Source: Weissella oryzae SG25 (GTDB lineage: Bacteria; Bacillota; Bacilli; Lactobacillales; Lactobacillaceae). From it: a stretch of 64,000 nt of DNA. Both the position numbers and the translations under genes were made by a program. The notes under the pieces are model-generated. The model saw only the letters and a list, made by a program, of their open reading frames with translations. It ran no database searches and was not told the DNA's origin. The first letter of the stretch is position 1. Every line of letters begins with the position of its first letter. The stretch is taken from the NCBI RefSeq assembly GCF_000691805.2, contig NZ_DF820492.1:1-64000 (forward strand). The letters run 5' to 3'. Of this stretch, positions 1-10,129 are shown piece after piece.

Positions 1-64
1 AAGCTCAGTAGCGCCAAAAGTAGTTGGAGGATCGCCTCCTGCGAGGATAGGACATCGCGATGCA
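1..64 (+). rRNA. rrf: 5S rRNA, 3' part
   Basis: The stretch with AGTAGTTGGAGGATCGCCTC and GCGAGGATAGGACATCGC matches the conserved loop D/E and helix I region of Gram-positive 5S rRNA. The 5' half lies outside the window, so the window starts at the end of an rRNA operon. The exact 3' end is estimated from where helix I should close. Confidence 0.85.
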
Positions 65-71
65 AAGTAAA

Positions 72-97
72 GGCACCCGCAAGGGTGTCTTTTTTTA
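72..97 (+). terminator. rRNA operon terminator
   Basis: GGCACCC, a GCAA loop and GGGTGTC are followed by a run of T. This is an intrinsic terminator directly after the 5S gene. Confidence 0.85.
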
Positions 98-331
98 TCT
101 TATAGAGGAAATAAATACTTAATTAATAATTGTATCTGATGGATAAATTGGTGGTTTCTTTGGTATATTTAATTCAACAAAATTTTTTATTTAAGCAAAT
201 CTTGGTGCAAAGGTTATAAGATTAACTATGTTGGTATAAAAGGAACGTACTTAGAAAGTGAATTTTGTGCTAAAATATTGGATAGTAGCGTTTGGATACA
301 AAAATTGTGAACGAAATAGAGGAATTACCTG

Positions 332-1426
332 ATGGCAATGTTTAAAAAGAAATACGATGATATTGAAGAACAGGCACCTGACATGGCAAGCATGATGAAT
401 CAAGTTGCCCAAGATGGTTCCTTTGATTTAAGTTCAATCCCAATGGTTGATAATACAAGTGCTTCAGTTAATGAAACGATTACTGAGCAGTTGAACCGTG
501 TGTTATCACAAAATAGTTTGTTAATTACGCAAATTGATCAACTACAAGTTTTAAATGGTGATCTATTTAAGCAGATTAATGACTGGCAAGGGTATCGGAC
601 CGAAGCAACCAACTATATTAATGAAATTAATGACCAACACCAAGCAGCGGTAAATGAGCTCAAGCAGGCTCATCAAGCTGATTTGGAAGCTTTGAATAAT
701 GAGTGGACACAAAAGTTTGATTTGAAGGCCCAAGAAGTTGAGCAACGTTATGCCGCAGTTGAGGCTCGCATTAGTGATAGCGCCCAGAAGCAAATTGAAG
801 AAAAGGCGCTTTTGCAGGACTCAATTGTTGAATTACGTGACCAGAAAACAACCCTTGAGAGCCAAGTTAAGAATAACGAAGCCGCAATTAACGAATTGCA
901 AAACAAGCTTGACCAAGCCGCTGAGCAAAGTCAGCAAAATGAACTTGCAAAGCAACAAGCTTCTGAGCAGTTTAATCAGGTTTGGGCTCAATTATCTGAT
1001 GCGACAGAACGTTTGCAGCTAGCCAATGAAAAGATTGAAGGGCTTACGCAGGAGAATCAAAAGTGGTCTGAGCAGATTAATACGATGAAGGCTGATTCAA
1101 TCACTGAGTTCCAACAAACACAAAAGAAGACGGATGCAATAATCTCTGGCTTGACTGATCAGGTTGCACAAAGTAATCAACAGATTCAAGTTATTGAGGG
1201 TAAGTATGCGGTCGCTGTGCAAAGAGCGGTTGGGTTAGAAGCTAACCTGCAAAGTTTGCAAGAGCAAAATAATTTGTTAGTTAAGCAAATTCGTTCGATG
1301 GATGGTAGTGATTTCAAATCAGCGCGGACAAGTGTACCAAGCTTTAATAATGACTTTCCAAGTCAACAAAAAGAGAGTCAACCAGTAGCGGACAGCGAGC
1401 CGGTTGAGCAAACTGAAGAAGACTAA
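332..1426 (+). CDS. Glutamine-rich coiled-coil protein, function unknown
   Basis: The 364-residue product has no signal peptide or membrane segment. Residues about 55-330 are almost continuous heptad-type coiled coil rich in Q, E, K and A. A short acidic head and a disordered acidic tail flank it. A GAGGA ribosome site lies about 9 nt before the chosen ATG, and a second in-frame ATG two codons on is an alternative start. It stands alone between the rRNA terminator and its own terminator. A cytoskeletal, scaffold or chromosome-organisation role is possible, but nothing in the sequence identifies a family. Confidence 0.75.
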   Translation: MAMFKKKYDDIEEQAPDMASMMNQVAQDGSFDLSSIPMVDNTSASVNETITEQLNRVLSQNSLLITQIDQLQVLNGDLFKQINDWQGYRTEATNYINEINDQHQAAVNELKQAHQADLEALNNEWTQKFDLKAQEVEQRYAAVEARISDSAQKQIEEKALLQDSIVELRDQKTTLESQVKNNEAAINELQNKLDQAAEQSQQNELAKQQASEQFNQVWAQLSDATERLQLANEKIEGLTQENQKWSEQINTMKADSITEFQQTQKKTDAIISGLTDQVAQSNQQIQVIEGKYAVAVQRAVGLEANLQSLQEQNNLLVKQIRSMDGSDFKSARTSVPSFNNDFPSQQKESQPVADSEPVEQTEED

Positions 1427-1454
1427 AATTACAACTAATAAGTAAAAATAAATT

Positions 1455-1522
1455 ACGGACTACAAACTGGACTATGCATACTTAAGTGTTAGCATTAGTC
1501 AAAGCTAGTAGGCCGTTTTTTT
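1455..1522 (+). terminator. Large intrinsic terminator
   Basis: Outer arms ACGGaCTAC and GTAGgCCGT enclose a nested GACTA...TAGTC helix, and a T7 run follows. It separates the coiled-coil gene from the UvrA paralogue. Confidence 0.7.
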
Positions 1523-1546
1523 GAAAAGTATGAGGAGCTGTTTGGC

Positions 1547-3766
1547 ATGACAGAATATATTGAAATTATTGATGACCGTGAAAATAATTTAAAAAATATA
1601 AGCTTACGAATCCCTAAAAAACAAATCACAGTGTTTACAGGAGTATCTGGTTCAGGTAAGTCTAGTTTAGTCTTTGATACTTTGGCTAATGAGTCGCAGC
1701 GCTTGTTGGGTGAAACACTACCAAGCTTTGTGCGCCAATTTTTACCTAAATATGCGCGACCAGCAGTTGAAGCGATTAGAAATCTGCCGGCCTCAATTGT
1801 GGTTGATCAAAAGCCCCTGGGTGGTAATGTACGTTCAACTTTGGCAACCGTAACTGATATTGCTCCGGTTATTCGGAATATGTATGCAAAATTGGGTCAA
1901 CCTAAAATTGGCGGTGTTGACTATTTTTCTTTTAATACTGCCGCTGGTATGTGTCCGGTTTGTCAGGGTATCGGGCGTAAGACAGCCGTGAATCTGACTA
2001 AGTTCATTGATGAAAGTAAGTCGCTAAATGAAGGTGCTGTCCAGTTTCCGCCCTATAAGCGGGTCGATGTTTATACGGCCTCTGGTCTGTTTGATAACGA
2101 TAAACCTATTAAGGATTATACTGCTAGAGAACGGAGCCAGTTACTAGATGGCGATGCGACGATTGGTAAAGTTAAGATGGGTAGTTTTAACGCAACTTAT
2201 GAAGGGTTTTTGGAAAAGTTTAATCGGAACTATCTACAACGGGAGGGTGAAATACCTGAGCGGACACAAAAACTAATTAGTGAATATACCCACGAGGAGC
2301 GCTGTGATAGCTGTCAAGGGCAGCGTTTTGCCCCTAAAACACTAGCAGTAAAGGTCGCGGGTTATAACATTGCTGAAATGCTGGCGATGCAATTAACCGA
2401 TTTAGTAACGGTTTTAGATCAACTAGCAAAGGCTGACAAGGCCGGCATCGAGATTTTACAAGAACAAGTCAATCATCTAATTGATTTAGGCTTGGGCTAT
2501 CTGACTCTTGACCGTGCCACGGCAAGTCTATCAGGTGGCGAATCACAACGGGTTAAATTGGTTAAGTATTTGAGCAATGCGTTAACTGATATGTTATATA
2601 TTTTTGATGAACCATCGGTTGGCTTACATCCAGATGATATTAGTCGCATTAATGCAATCTTTTTAAAGTTACGAGATAAAGGTAACACGGTGATTATTAT
2701 TGAGCATGATCCGGACGTAATTAAGTTAGCTGATTGGGTCATCGAATTAGGCCCCCAAGCGGGTGTGCATGGTGGGCAGGTTATGTTTGAGGGGACCTAT
2801 GCTGAGCTACTTAAATCAGACACTTTAACCGGGCAATATTTAGCGCAAGGCAAAAAGTATAAAGACCAGCCAAGGCCAGCGAAAGATTTCTTAATTGGGT
2901 TGGCAAGTTCAGTGCATAATCTACAGGCCCAACAGCTCAAAGTACCGGTGGGGCTATTAACGGTCCTAACTGGAGTTGCTGGTTCAGGTAAGTCAACATT
3001 ATTAGCAAGTTCATTTCAGGCGGCTTATCCGGAGTTAGTTTACGTTGATCAAAATAGTTTGGCTAGTAATACACGGAGCAATCCGGCAACTTTTATCGGG
3101 ATTATGGACAATATCCGGAAGCTTTTGGCCAAGGCTAATGACCAACCAGTTGGGATGTTCTCATATAATTCAGAGGGGGCCTGCGAGGCTTGCGGTGGTC
3201 GCGGTTATATCGAATCTAATTTAGCCTTTATGGAAACGGTTAAGACAACTTGTGAAGTATGTGGGGGTAAGCGCTACAAACAAGTAGTTTTGCAATATAA
3301 ATTTCAAGAGAAGAATATTGTTGAGATTTTAGACTTAACGGTTGAGGAAGCTCTAGAATTCTTTAAGAAGACGGCAGCAATCAAGAAAAAGATTCAAGCA
3401 ATGAATGAATTAGGCTTGGGGTATTTGAGCCTCGGTCAGAGTACAGCCAGTTTGTCTGGTGGAGAGAAGCAGCGGCTAAAGTTAGCGGCAGAATTTTACC
3501 AAGAGGGTTCAATTTACGTCTTAGATGAGCCATCTACTGGGCTACACTTAGCAGATATTCAGAATTTGCTACGCATTATCAATCATTTTGTTGATAATGG
3601 TAATACGGTGGTTGTAATTGAACATCAATTAGATATTATTCGGCAGGCAGATTGGGTCATCGACCTTGGCCCAGGCGCCGGTACTAAGGGTGGCAAGGTT
3701 GTTTTTGCCGGTCCGGTTAAGGAATTACTCGGTAATCAAAACTCAGTTACAGCACAATATATTTAA
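1547..3766 (+). CDS. Short UvrA paralogue (UvrA2-like ABC ATPase)
   Basis: The 739-residue protein has two UvrA-type ABC modules: Walker A GVSGSGKS at residues 32-39, signature LSGGESQ near 327, second Walker A GVAGSGKS near 476, and LSGGEKQ near 635. It also has CxxC zinc-finger pairs (CPVC, CDSC, CEAC, CEVC). It is about 200 residues shorter than canonical UvrA, which is also in this window at 58151. The missing length matches the insertion domains that in UvrA include the UvrB-binding region. Members of this class are linked to resistance to DNA-binding drugs or to accessory repair, and that role is inferred here. GAGGAG lies 9 nt before the ATG. Confidence 0.88.
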   Translation: MTEYIEIIDDRENNLKNISLRIPKKQITVFTGVSGSGKSSLVFDTLANESQRLLGETLPSFVRQFLPKYARPAVEAIRNLPASIVVDQKPLGGNVRSTLATVTDIAPVIRNMYAKLGQPKIGGVDYFSFNTAAGMCPVCQGIGRKTAVNLTKFIDESKSLNEGAVQFPPYKRVDVYTASGLFDNDKPIKDYTARERSQLLDGDATIGKVKMGSFNATYEGFLEKFNRNYLQREGEIPERTQKLISEYTHEERCDSCQGQRFAPKTLAVKVAGYNIAEMLAMQLTDLVTVLDQLAKADKAGIEILQEQVNHLIDLGLGYLTLDRATASLSGGESQRVKLVKYLSNALTDMLYIFDEPSVGLHPDDISRINAIFLKLRDKGNTVIIIEHDPDVIKLADWVIELGPQAGVHGGQVMFEGTYAELLKSDTLTGQYLAQGKKYKDQPRPAKDFLIGLASSVHNLQAQQLKVPVGLLTVLTGVAGSGKSTLLASSFQAAYPELVYVDQNSLASNTRSNPATFIGIMDNIRKLLAKANDQPVGMFSYNSEGACEACGGRGYIESNLAFMETVKTTCEVCGGKRYKQVVLQYKFQEKNIVEILDLTVEEALEFFKKTAAIKKKIQAMNELGLGYLSLGQSTASLSGGEKQRLKLAAEFYQEGSIYVLDEPSTGLHLADIQNLLRIINHFVDNGNTVVVIEHQLDIIRQADWVIDLGPGAGTKGGKVVFAGPVKELLGNQNSVTAQYI

Positions 3767-3773
3767 ATAGCTA

Positions 3774-3817
3774 GTCCTTAGCAACTTGCAAGTGAGCGGG
3801 ATGCTAAGGACTTTTTT
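3774..3817 (+). terminator. Intrinsic terminator
   Basis: GTCCTTAGC and GCTAAGGAC form a 9-bp stem followed by T6. Confidence 0.85.
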
Positions 3818-3858
3818 GCGCACTAAATAATTCGTGCTAATAAATATTTAGAAACTTA

Positions 3859-3906
3859 TTTACTTGTCCGTACAAATATCTTATAATTTGTTTGTAACCG
3901 ATTACA
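3859..3906 (+). promoter_or_regulatory. araBD promoter with AraR-like operator and perfect cre
   Basis: A -35 TTTACT (3859-3864) and -10 TATAAT (3882-3887) are 17 nt apart. ACTTGTCCGTACAAATA (3862-3878) overlaps the -35 and resembles known AraR operators. TGTAACCGATTACA (3893-3906) fits the CcpA cre consensus at every position and lies just downstream of the -10, a roadblock position. This predicts arabinose induction through AraR and glucose repression through CcpA. Confidence 0.82.
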
Positions 3907-3941
3907 GAAAGCGCAAATTTTGTAATCAAGGATAAATAATT

Positions 3942-5537
3942 ATGAATACAGTACAAATTAAGGATGAAATTGTTACCGGACAAACCGCCTTGGGGATTGA
4001 GTTGGGATCAACGAATATCAAAGCAGTTTTAATTGCTTCAGACCACAGTACAATCGCTTCAGGTTCCTTTGAGTGGGAAAATCAACTGGTTGATGGCGTT
4101 TGGACCTATAGTTTAGATTTAGTTTGGCAAGGTTTGCAGAGTGCCTATCGTGCTTTGGCTAACCATATTAAGGCTGAGTACACGGTTGATTTAGTCAGCA
4201 TTAAAGTAATCGGCATTTCGGCAATGATGCACGGATACTTGCCCTTTGATGTTGAAGGTAACTTATTGACCCCCTTTAGGACTTGGCGCAATGCGATGAC
4301 CGAGGAAGCAGCAGCAGAATTAACGGATTTATTTGCCTTTAACATTCCGCAACGCTGGTCAATTGCGCACTTATATCAAGCAATTCTTAATGATGAAGAA
4401 CACCTAGCTAAGCTCGATTTCATAACGACTTTGGCTGGTTATGTCCATTGGCAATTAACCGGTGAAAAGGTGCTCGGAATTGGTGATGCCTCCGGAGTCT
4501 TTCCAATTGATTCTGCTAAGAAGCAGTACGATGCAGATATGCTAGCTAAGTTCAATGGTTTAGCTCAAGTGACTAAACAGCCATGGGACTTATCGGCAAT
4601 TCTGCCTAAGTTAGTTTTGGCTGGTGAACAGGCGGGTACTTTGACGGTCCAAGGTGCAAAGCTAATTGACCCAACGGGCACCTTAGCAGCTGGTAGTCTT
4701 TTTGCTGGCCCAGAGGGTGATGCAGGTACTGGAATGGTGGCAACTAATTCAGTTAAACAAAGAACTGCTAATATTTCAGCTGGAACTTCGGCTTTTGCCA
4801 TGGTGGTCTTAGAAAAGGCTCTAAAGCGGGTGCACACAGATATTGATATGGTGACAACACCCGATGGTTCAGCCGTGGCGATGGTTCACACGAATAATAG
4901 TTCAACCGATATTAATTATTGGGTGCGCTTATTTGATGAGTTCGCTAAGGCCTTAGGCGTTGATATGCCAGGCGCTAAATTATATCCACTGCTCTTTAAT
5001 ACTGTCTTGGGCTCAGACCCAGACGCTGGGGGCATGGTTAGTTATGGTTATTATTCAGGTGAGAACATTACTAAGGTGGCAGAAGGGCGACCAATGTTTA
5101 TTCGGACCCCCAAGTCTAACTTTACCTTGGGTAATTTAATGCGCATGAATTTGTATTCGGCATTTGGTGCTATGCGGTTAGGACTTGACGTTCTAAGTGA
5201 CGAACAAGTTGCGACTGATTCAGTCGTTGCCCAGGGTGGTATTTTTAAGACCCCTTTGGTTGGTCAGAAGATTTTGGCTGCCGTCATGGATGCGCCGGTG
5301 ACAGTTATGGATACGGCTGGCGAGGGTGGCCCTTGGGGTATGGCAATTTTGGCCCAGTATGTCATTGATAGCGCTGGCGGCCTGAGCCTTGCTGATTATT
5401 TGGATAAATTAGTCTTCCAGAATGTAAAAGCTACAACGATTGCACCTGATCCAGCAGATCAGGCTGGTTTTGCGACCTTTATGGAAAACTATCAGGCAGC
5501 TTTGCCATTAGAGCAAGGCGCTGCGCAGTTACTTTAA
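3942..5537 (+). CDS. araB: L-ribulokinase (FGGY family)
   Basis: The 531-residue sugar kinase has the FGGY-type N-terminal phosphate loop [12 protein letters not shown] near residue 19 and the C-terminal glycine-rich segment [12 protein letters not shown]. It phosphorylates L-ribulose to L-ribulose 5-phosphate. The substrate is assigned from context: araD follows 13 nt downstream, and the upstream operator matches the one before araA. The sequence alone would also allow a xylulokinase-like enzyme. Confidence 0.85.
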   Translation: MNTVQIKDEIVTGQTALGIELGSTNIKAVLIASDHSTIASGSFEWENQLVDGVWTYSLDLVWQGLQSAYRALANHIKAEYTVDLVSIKVIGISAMMHGYLPFDVEGNLLTPFRTWRNAMTEEAAAELTDLFAFNIPQRWSIAHLYQAILNDEEHLAKLDFITTLAGYVHWQLTGEKVLGIGDASGVFPIDSAKKQYDADMLAKFNGLAQVTKQPWDLSAILPKLVLAGEQAGTLTVQGAKLIDPTGTLAAGSLFAGPEGDAGTGMVATNSVKQRTANISAGTSAFAMVVLEKALKRVHTDIDMVTTPDGSAVAMVHTNNSSTDINYWVRLFDEFAKALGVDMPGAKLYPLLFNTVLGSDPDAGGMVSYGYYSGENITKVAEGRPMFIRTPKSNFTLGNLMRMNLYSAFGAMRLGLDVLSDEQVATDSVVAQGGIFKTPLVGQKILAAVMDAPVTVMDTAGEGGPWGMAILAQYVIDSAGGLSLADYLDKLVFQNVKATTIAPDPADQAGFATFMENYQAALPLEQGAAQLL

Positions 5538-5550
5538 GGGGGCTAGAAAA

Positions 5551-6249
5551 ATGTTAGAAGATTTGAAGCAAAAAGTATATGATGCCAATATGGCTTTACC
5601 AAAACATGATTTGATTAAGTTTACTTGGGGGAATGTGTCCCAAATTGATCGTGAATCAGGGTTATTTGTGATTAAGCCCTCAGGAGTTGACTATGATGAG
5701 CTAACGCCTGCTGATATGGTAGTGGTTGATTTAGATGGAAAGGTCGTTGAAGGTAAGTTAAATCCATCTTCCGATACAGAAACGCACCGGATTTTGTATA
5801 AGACCTTTAAAAACATTGGTGGGATTGTGCACACCCATTCTCCTTGGGCCGTCGCTTTTGCCCAAGCTGAGATGGATATTCCAGCTGCTGGCACTACACA
5901 TGCCGATACCTTTTATGGGGATGTCCCTGTTTCAAATGTCATGACCGCCGATGAGATTAATGGTGAATATGAGTTAGCCACTGGTGAAGTAATCATCAAG
6001 ACTTTTGCTGAGCGCGGCATTGACCCTGACCAAGTCCCAGCAGTCTTAGTGCACGACCACGGGCCATTCGTCTGGGGTGCTGACGCCGCTAAAGCGGTCT
6101 ATAATTCAGTCGTCTTAGAAGAGGTTGCTAAAATGGCTTACCATACCATGATGCTAAAGCGGGGGAATATTCGTATGAATCAAACCTTGCTGGATAAGCA
6201 CTATTTGCGTAAGCATGGGGCAAATGCTTATTACGGCCAACCTAAGTAA
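5551..6249 (+). CDS. araD: L-ribulose-5-phosphate 4-epimerase
   Basis: The 232-residue class II aldolase-like protein shows the zinc ligands HTH at residues 94-96 and a further histidine at about 170 (HDHG). It also has the GNVSQID and [10 protein letters not shown] signatures. The length is normal for AraD. It converts L-ribulose 5-phosphate to D-xylulose 5-phosphate, which enters the phosphoketolase or pentose phosphate route. A GGGGG ribosome site lies in the 13-nt gap after araB, so the two are co-transcribed. Confidence 0.93.
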   Translation: MLEDLKQKVYDANMALPKHDLIKFTWGNVSQIDRESGLFVIKPSGVDYDELTPADMVVVDLDGKVVEGKLNPSSDTETHRILYKTFKNIGGIVHTHSPWAVAFAQAEMDIPAAGTTHADTFYGDVPVSNVMTADEINGEYELATGEVIIKTFAERGIDPDQVPAVLVHDHGPFVWGADAAKAVYNSVVLEEVAKMAYHTMMLKRGNIRMNQTLLDKHYLRKHGANAYYGQPK

Positions 6250-6289
6250 TTACAATTAGCCAGCTGAAAATAAAATGCTTATAATAATG

Positions 6290-6320
6290 GGTAGCGCGAA
6301 TTTAGCCGCTACCTATTTTT
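6290..6320 (+). terminator. araBD terminator
   Basis: GGTAGCG and CGCTACC form a stem followed by TATTTTT. Confidence 0.75.
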
Positions 6321-6346
6321 GTAGTAGAAGAAATGGAGAAGGTGCA

Positions 6347-7192
6347 ATGCTAACACAAGAATTTACCCTGGCGGATGGAAATAAATTGCCAGCACAGGGC
6401 TTTGGTTTGTACAAAGTGAATGAAGCAGCAGAACTAGAGCTTGCATTAAAAACGGCTTGGGAAAGTGGCTATCGGCTATTTGATACCGCACAAATGTATG
6501 GCAATGAGGCGGCTGTGGGAGCGGCAATTAAACAAACCCAGCTATCACGGGATGAGCTCTTTTTGACCACGAAAATTGCTGAAGCCAATCAAGGCTATGA
6601 CCAAACTTTGGCATCTTTTGAACAATCATTACAGGACTTACAAGTTGATTATGTTGATTTGTTGTTAGTTCATTGGCCCTTACATACCCATTTCTTTGAA
6701 ACTTGGCGGGCTTTTGAACGGCTCAAAGAGCAGGGACTGGCTAAATCAATTGGAGTGTCTAATTTTACAATGGCCCACCTCCAATTATTGGCAACCAAGG
6801 CGAATATGATGCCAGTAGTTGACCAAATTGAGTTACATCCGAGTTTGAATCAGGCAGCGATGCTCGAGTTTAATCAAAGCCAGGAAATTGTGACGCAAGC
6901 TTGGGCGCCATTAGGACGGGCACGTAACTTAGATAATCCTGTACTTCAAGCAATTGCGACCGAAGTCGGCCGTTCAGCCGCCCAAGTGATATTACGTTGG
7001 CACTTGCAACATGGTGTAGCGATTATTCCAAAGTCGGTTCGACCTGAACGGATTCGTGAAAATGCCGCGCTATATGACTTTAATTTGAGTTCAGAGCAGA
7101 TGCAGGCAATTGATGCATTGAATACCTTTACACGGATTTCGCAAGAGCCAGAATTGGTTTATGAGCGAGGCGCACAGTATCCACATAATTAA
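6347..7192 (+). CDS. Aldo/keto reductase
   Basis: The 281-residue product belongs to the aldo/keto reductase superfamily. It has the catalytic tetrad region (FDTAQMYGNE with D and Y, a conserved K in TTKI, and H in LLVHWP) and the NADPH-binding IPKSVRPERI segment near the C-terminus. The start is set at the ATG preceded by GGAGAAGG. An upstream in-frame ATG would run through the araD terminator and was not used. It reduces aldehydes or ketones with NADPH. Its place in the ara cluster suggests a sugar or sugar-derived carbonyl, but the substrate cannot be read from sequence. Confidence 0.88.
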   Translation: MLTQEFTLADGNKLPAQGFGLYKVNEAAELELALKTAWESGYRLFDTAQMYGNEAAVGAAIKQTQLSRDELFLTTKIAEANQGYDQTLASFEQSLQDLQVDYVDLLLVHWPLHTHFFETWRAFERLKEQGLAKSIGVSNFTMAHLQLLATKANMMPVVDQIELHPSLNQAAMLEFNQSQEIVTQAWAPLGRARNLDNPVLQAIATEVGRSAAQVILRWHLQHGVAIIPKSVRPERIRENAALYDFNLSSEQMQAIDALNTFTRISQEPELVYERGAQYPHN

Positions 7193-7232
7193 AAAAATAA
7201 GCTAGGACCGATTGGTCTTAGCTTATTTTTTT
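7193..7232. terminator. Bidirectional terminator
   Basis: AATAAGCTAGGACC, loop GATT and GGTCTTAGCTTATT are flanked by A7 on the left and T7 on the right. It serves both the reductase gene and the convergent araR. Confidence 0.85.
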
Positions 7233-7237
7233 AGCCC

Positions 7238-8317
7238 TTAATTTAGTTTTTTAATACTGTCACGAATCACCATTTGAGGTTCATAGACAATTGAATTGAC
7301 AGTTTGACCATCAATTAACTTGAAGAGCATCTTGGCGGCATCAAAGCCCATTTTATTTTTAGGATGGATTGTGGTGGTTAGACCTGGATCAACGTATTCA
7401 CTAAGTTGAAAATCATCAAAACCAACCAGGGAGATGTCATCTGGGATTCGCAACCCTAATGAACGAATAACATCCATGACTTGAATTGCAAGTTCGTCAT
7501 TGTAAAAGGCAATTGCGGTGGGACGGTCAGGTTCTTCTAAATAACTCTCAATCTTGCTAAGCATTTTAGCAACTTGGTCCTTACCGGATTGATACATAAT
7601 AATATCCGAATCAATGGCAAACATTGGGTGGGCCTGATAGGCCTCTGTGAAGCCACGCATACGATGAACTCCTTGAATATCATCGACTTTAAAGACCCCA
7701 AGAATCCGGGTGTGACCGAGCTTCAATAAATAGTCAATCAATTGAAATTCAGCACGTCGATCATCAATGGCGACAACTGGGAAGTTTTTGTCATCAATAG
7801 CTGCATTAATAACGACAACCGGGATATTAGCTTCTTTAATTTTTTGGTAAATATCAAGGTTGGGGTTAGTTATGGCCGATAGGGTCGGCTCAATAATTAA
7901 GCCATCAATCCCAGCGTTAAGCATATTAATTAAAGAAACCCGCTCAACCTCATGGTCATTGTGCGTATCGGTAATCATCAGAGAATAGCCTTCCGCTGAT
8001 ACAACCCGTTCAATTCCAGATATGATTGACGGGAAAATATAGTCGGCTAGGTGGGTTGTGATAACACCAATTTTTTTGCTAGTTACATGGTCGGCTTGGC
8101 GCTTGGCCCAATTATCAACATACATGCCACCACCTTGGATTCGATAGGCATAATGAGCATTTTCCAGCTCAGTGGCTGCACGACGGACGGTATATCGTGA
8201 AACGCCATAAGTTTCCATTAGTTCTGACTCAGTTGGTAGTTTATCGCCAATGGCGTATTGTCCAGCCTTTATTGCTGATAAAAGATCATTTTTTATTTTT
8301 TCGTATTTAGTATCCAT
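7238..8317 (-). CDS. araR: Arabinose repressor AraR
   Basis: The 359-residue product has a GntR-type winged helix at residues 1-70 (GDKLPTESELMETYGVSRYT) fused to a LacI/periplasmic-binding-type effector domain (about 80-355). This architecture is specific to AraR. It represses ara promoters and is released by L-arabinose. It is divergent from araA, and two operator-like sites lie in the shared spacer. Confidence 0.93.
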   Translation of the reverse strand: MDTKYEKIKNDLLSAIKAGQYAIGDKLPTESELMETYGVSRYTVRRAATELENAHYAYRIQGGGMYVDNWAKRQADHVTSKKIGVITTHLADYIFPSIISGIERVVSAEGYSLMITDTHNDHEVERVSLINMLNAGIDGLIIEPTLSAITNPNLDIYQKIKEANIPVVVINAAIDDKNFPVVAIDDRRAEFQLIDYLLKLGHTRILGVFKVDDIQGVHRMRGFTEAYQAHPMFAIDSDIIMYQSGKDQVAKMLSKIESYLEEPDRPTAIAFYNDELAIQVMDVIRSLGLRIPDDISLVGFDDFQLSEYVDPGLTTTIHPKNKMGFDAAKMLFKLIDGQTVNSIVYEPQMVIRDSIKKLN

Positions 8318-8470
8318 ATTTAGCTCTGCCTTTCATCGGTATATAAGCTATCTGTATTATACGCCAAGTTTTAAATTTTTCAGAAATTTACCTAAGTAAA
8401 TCATGCCGAATGACATAAATTGAGAAGTTATTCCGATTAAATAAGGCTTTTGGCAGGTTGAATTAGCGCG

Positions 8471-8578
8471 TTTATACGGATAATCAATCTAGAAAAAATA
8501 ATTTATTTAAATAAATAAAATGAAAGCGCTTGACTTATACGGACAAATATTCAATAATAGCACTTGTAAACGGTTACA
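8471..8578 (+). promoter_or_regulatory. araA promoter with two AraR-like operators and cre
   Basis: A -35 TTGACT (8530-8535) and -10 AATAAT (8553-8558) are 17 nt apart. CTTATACGGACAAATA inside the spacer and TTTATACGGATAATCA about 60 bp upstream share TTATACGGA, suggesting two AraR sites that could loop. TGTAAACGGTTACA (8565-8578) is a perfect cre. TGAAAGCGCTTGAC at 8521 is a weaker cre-like match. Confidence 0.8.
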
Positions 8579-8693
8579 GTTTTAGGTCGCTAGACAAATA
8601 TTTGATGAATACTCCCTTAGAAATGCGCACTAAGGTTGCTAGCGACGCAAGTCGATAATTGAAATAATTTGATTAGATTTAAGGAGTAGCAAA

Positions 8694-10118
8694 ATGTTAG
8701 CAGAGAATAATTACAAGTTTTGGTTTGTCACAGGTTCACAATTCTTATATGGTCCAGAGGCCTTAGCAAAGGTTGAGGAAGATGCCCGTGAAATCGTTGC
8801 AAAGATGAATGCGGCTGGAACCTTACCATATCCAATTGAATTTAAATTAGTGGCAACGACCGCTGATAATATTACAGCCTTCATGCAAGAAGCTAATTAT
8901 GATGATAGTGTCGCTGGGGTAATTACTTGGATGCATACATTCTCACCAGCTAAGAATTGGATTCGCGGAACACAATTATTGAATAAACCATTATTGCACT
9001 TGGCAACCCAATTCTTGGATAACATTCCTTATGCAACCATTGATTTTGATTACATGAACGTCAATCAATCAGCCCACGGTGATCGTGAATATGCCTTTAT
9101 CAATGCGCGTCTAAAGAAGAACAACAAAATCATCTTCGGTCACTGGAATGACCTTGATGTGCAAAAGCAAGTTGCAAAGTGGATGGACGTTGCGGTTGCT
9201 TATGACGAATCATTTAAGATTAAGGTTGTAACTTTTGCTGATAAGATGCGCAATGTTGCCGTAACTGACGGTGATAAGGTTGAAGCGCAAATCAAGTTCG
9301 GCTGGACGGTTGATTATTGGGGCATCGGTGACATGGCAGCAGCCATTGATGCCGTTGAGCAAAGTGCCGTTGACCAACTATATATCGACTTACAAGCTAA
9401 GTACGATTACATCCAAGGTGATAACTCAGCTGAGAAGTTTGAGCATAACGTTAAGTACCAACTACGTGAGTATCTAGGAATTAAGCAATTCATGGATGAG
9501 CATGGTTACACGGCCTTTACAACTAATTTCGAAGACCTAGTTGGCATTGAACAATTACCAGGTTTGGCTGCCCAATTATTGATGGCTGATGGTTATGGTT
9601 TCGCTGGAGAAGGTGATTGGAAGACTGCTGCATTGCTTCGTTTGTTTAAGATTATGGCTCACAACGAGAAGACGGTCTTTATGGAAGACTACACTTTGGA
9701 TATGCGGAAGGGACATGAAGCAATTCTTGGTTCACATATGCTTGAAGTTGATCCAAGTATCGCTTCAGATCGTCCACGCGTTGAGGTGCACCCATTGGAT
9801 ATCGGTGGTAAGGATGATCCAGCTCGTTTGGTCTTTACTGGAATGGAAGCCGAGGGAATTGATGCAACCATGGCCGATTATGGGGATGAGTTTAAGCTGA
9901 TGTCGTATGACATCATTGGTAATAAGCCAGAAGCTGAGACACCATTCCTACCAGTTGCCAAGCAATTATGGACACCTAAGATGGGCTTGAAGGCTGGTGC
10001 CGAAGCTTGGATGGCAATTGGTGGGGGACACCATACCGTTTTGTCATTTGTAATTGATGCTGAGCAAATTGCTGATTTAAGTAAGTTGTTTGCTTTGCAC
10101 TTTATCAACATTAAGTAG
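8694..10118 (+). CDS. araA: L-arabinose isomerase
   Basis: The 474-residue enzyme has family landmarks including [10 protein letters not shown] at the N-terminus, [13 protein letters not shown], and the metal-binding HHT near the end ([10 protein letters not shown]). It converts L-arabinose to L-ribulose using Mn2+. AAGGAG lies 7 nt before the ATG. It forms a unit with the importer that follows, separate from araBD. Confidence 0.95.
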   Translation: MLAENNYKFWFVTGSQFLYGPEALAKVEEDAREIVAKMNAAGTLPYPIEFKLVATTADNITAFMQEANYDDSVAGVITWMHTFSPAKNWIRGTQLLNKPLLHLATQFLDNIPYATIDFDYMNVNQSAHGDREYAFINARLKKNNKIIFGHWNDLDVQKQVAKWMDVAVAYDESFKIKVVTFADKMRNVAVTDGDKVEAQIKFGWTVDYWGIGDMAAAIDAVEQSAVDQLYIDLQAKYDYIQGDNSAEKFEHNVKYQLREYLGIKQFMDEHGYTAFTTNFEDLVGIEQLPGLAAQLLMADGYGFAGEGDWKTAALLRLFKIMAHNEKTVFMEDYTLDMRKGHEAILGSHMLEVDPSIASDRPRVEVHPLDIGGKDDPARLVFTGMEAEGIDATMADYGDEFKLMSYDIIGNKPEAETPFLPVAKQLWTPKMGLKAGAEAWMAIGGGHHTVLSFVIDAEQIADLSKLFALHFINIK

Positions 10119-10129
10119 TGGTAAGGATA

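Noticed and set aside
10118-10129. GTG start for the arabinose porter
   Set aside because: It would overlap the araA stop and add four residues not expected from the related porter at 49099. The ATG at 10130 is preferred.
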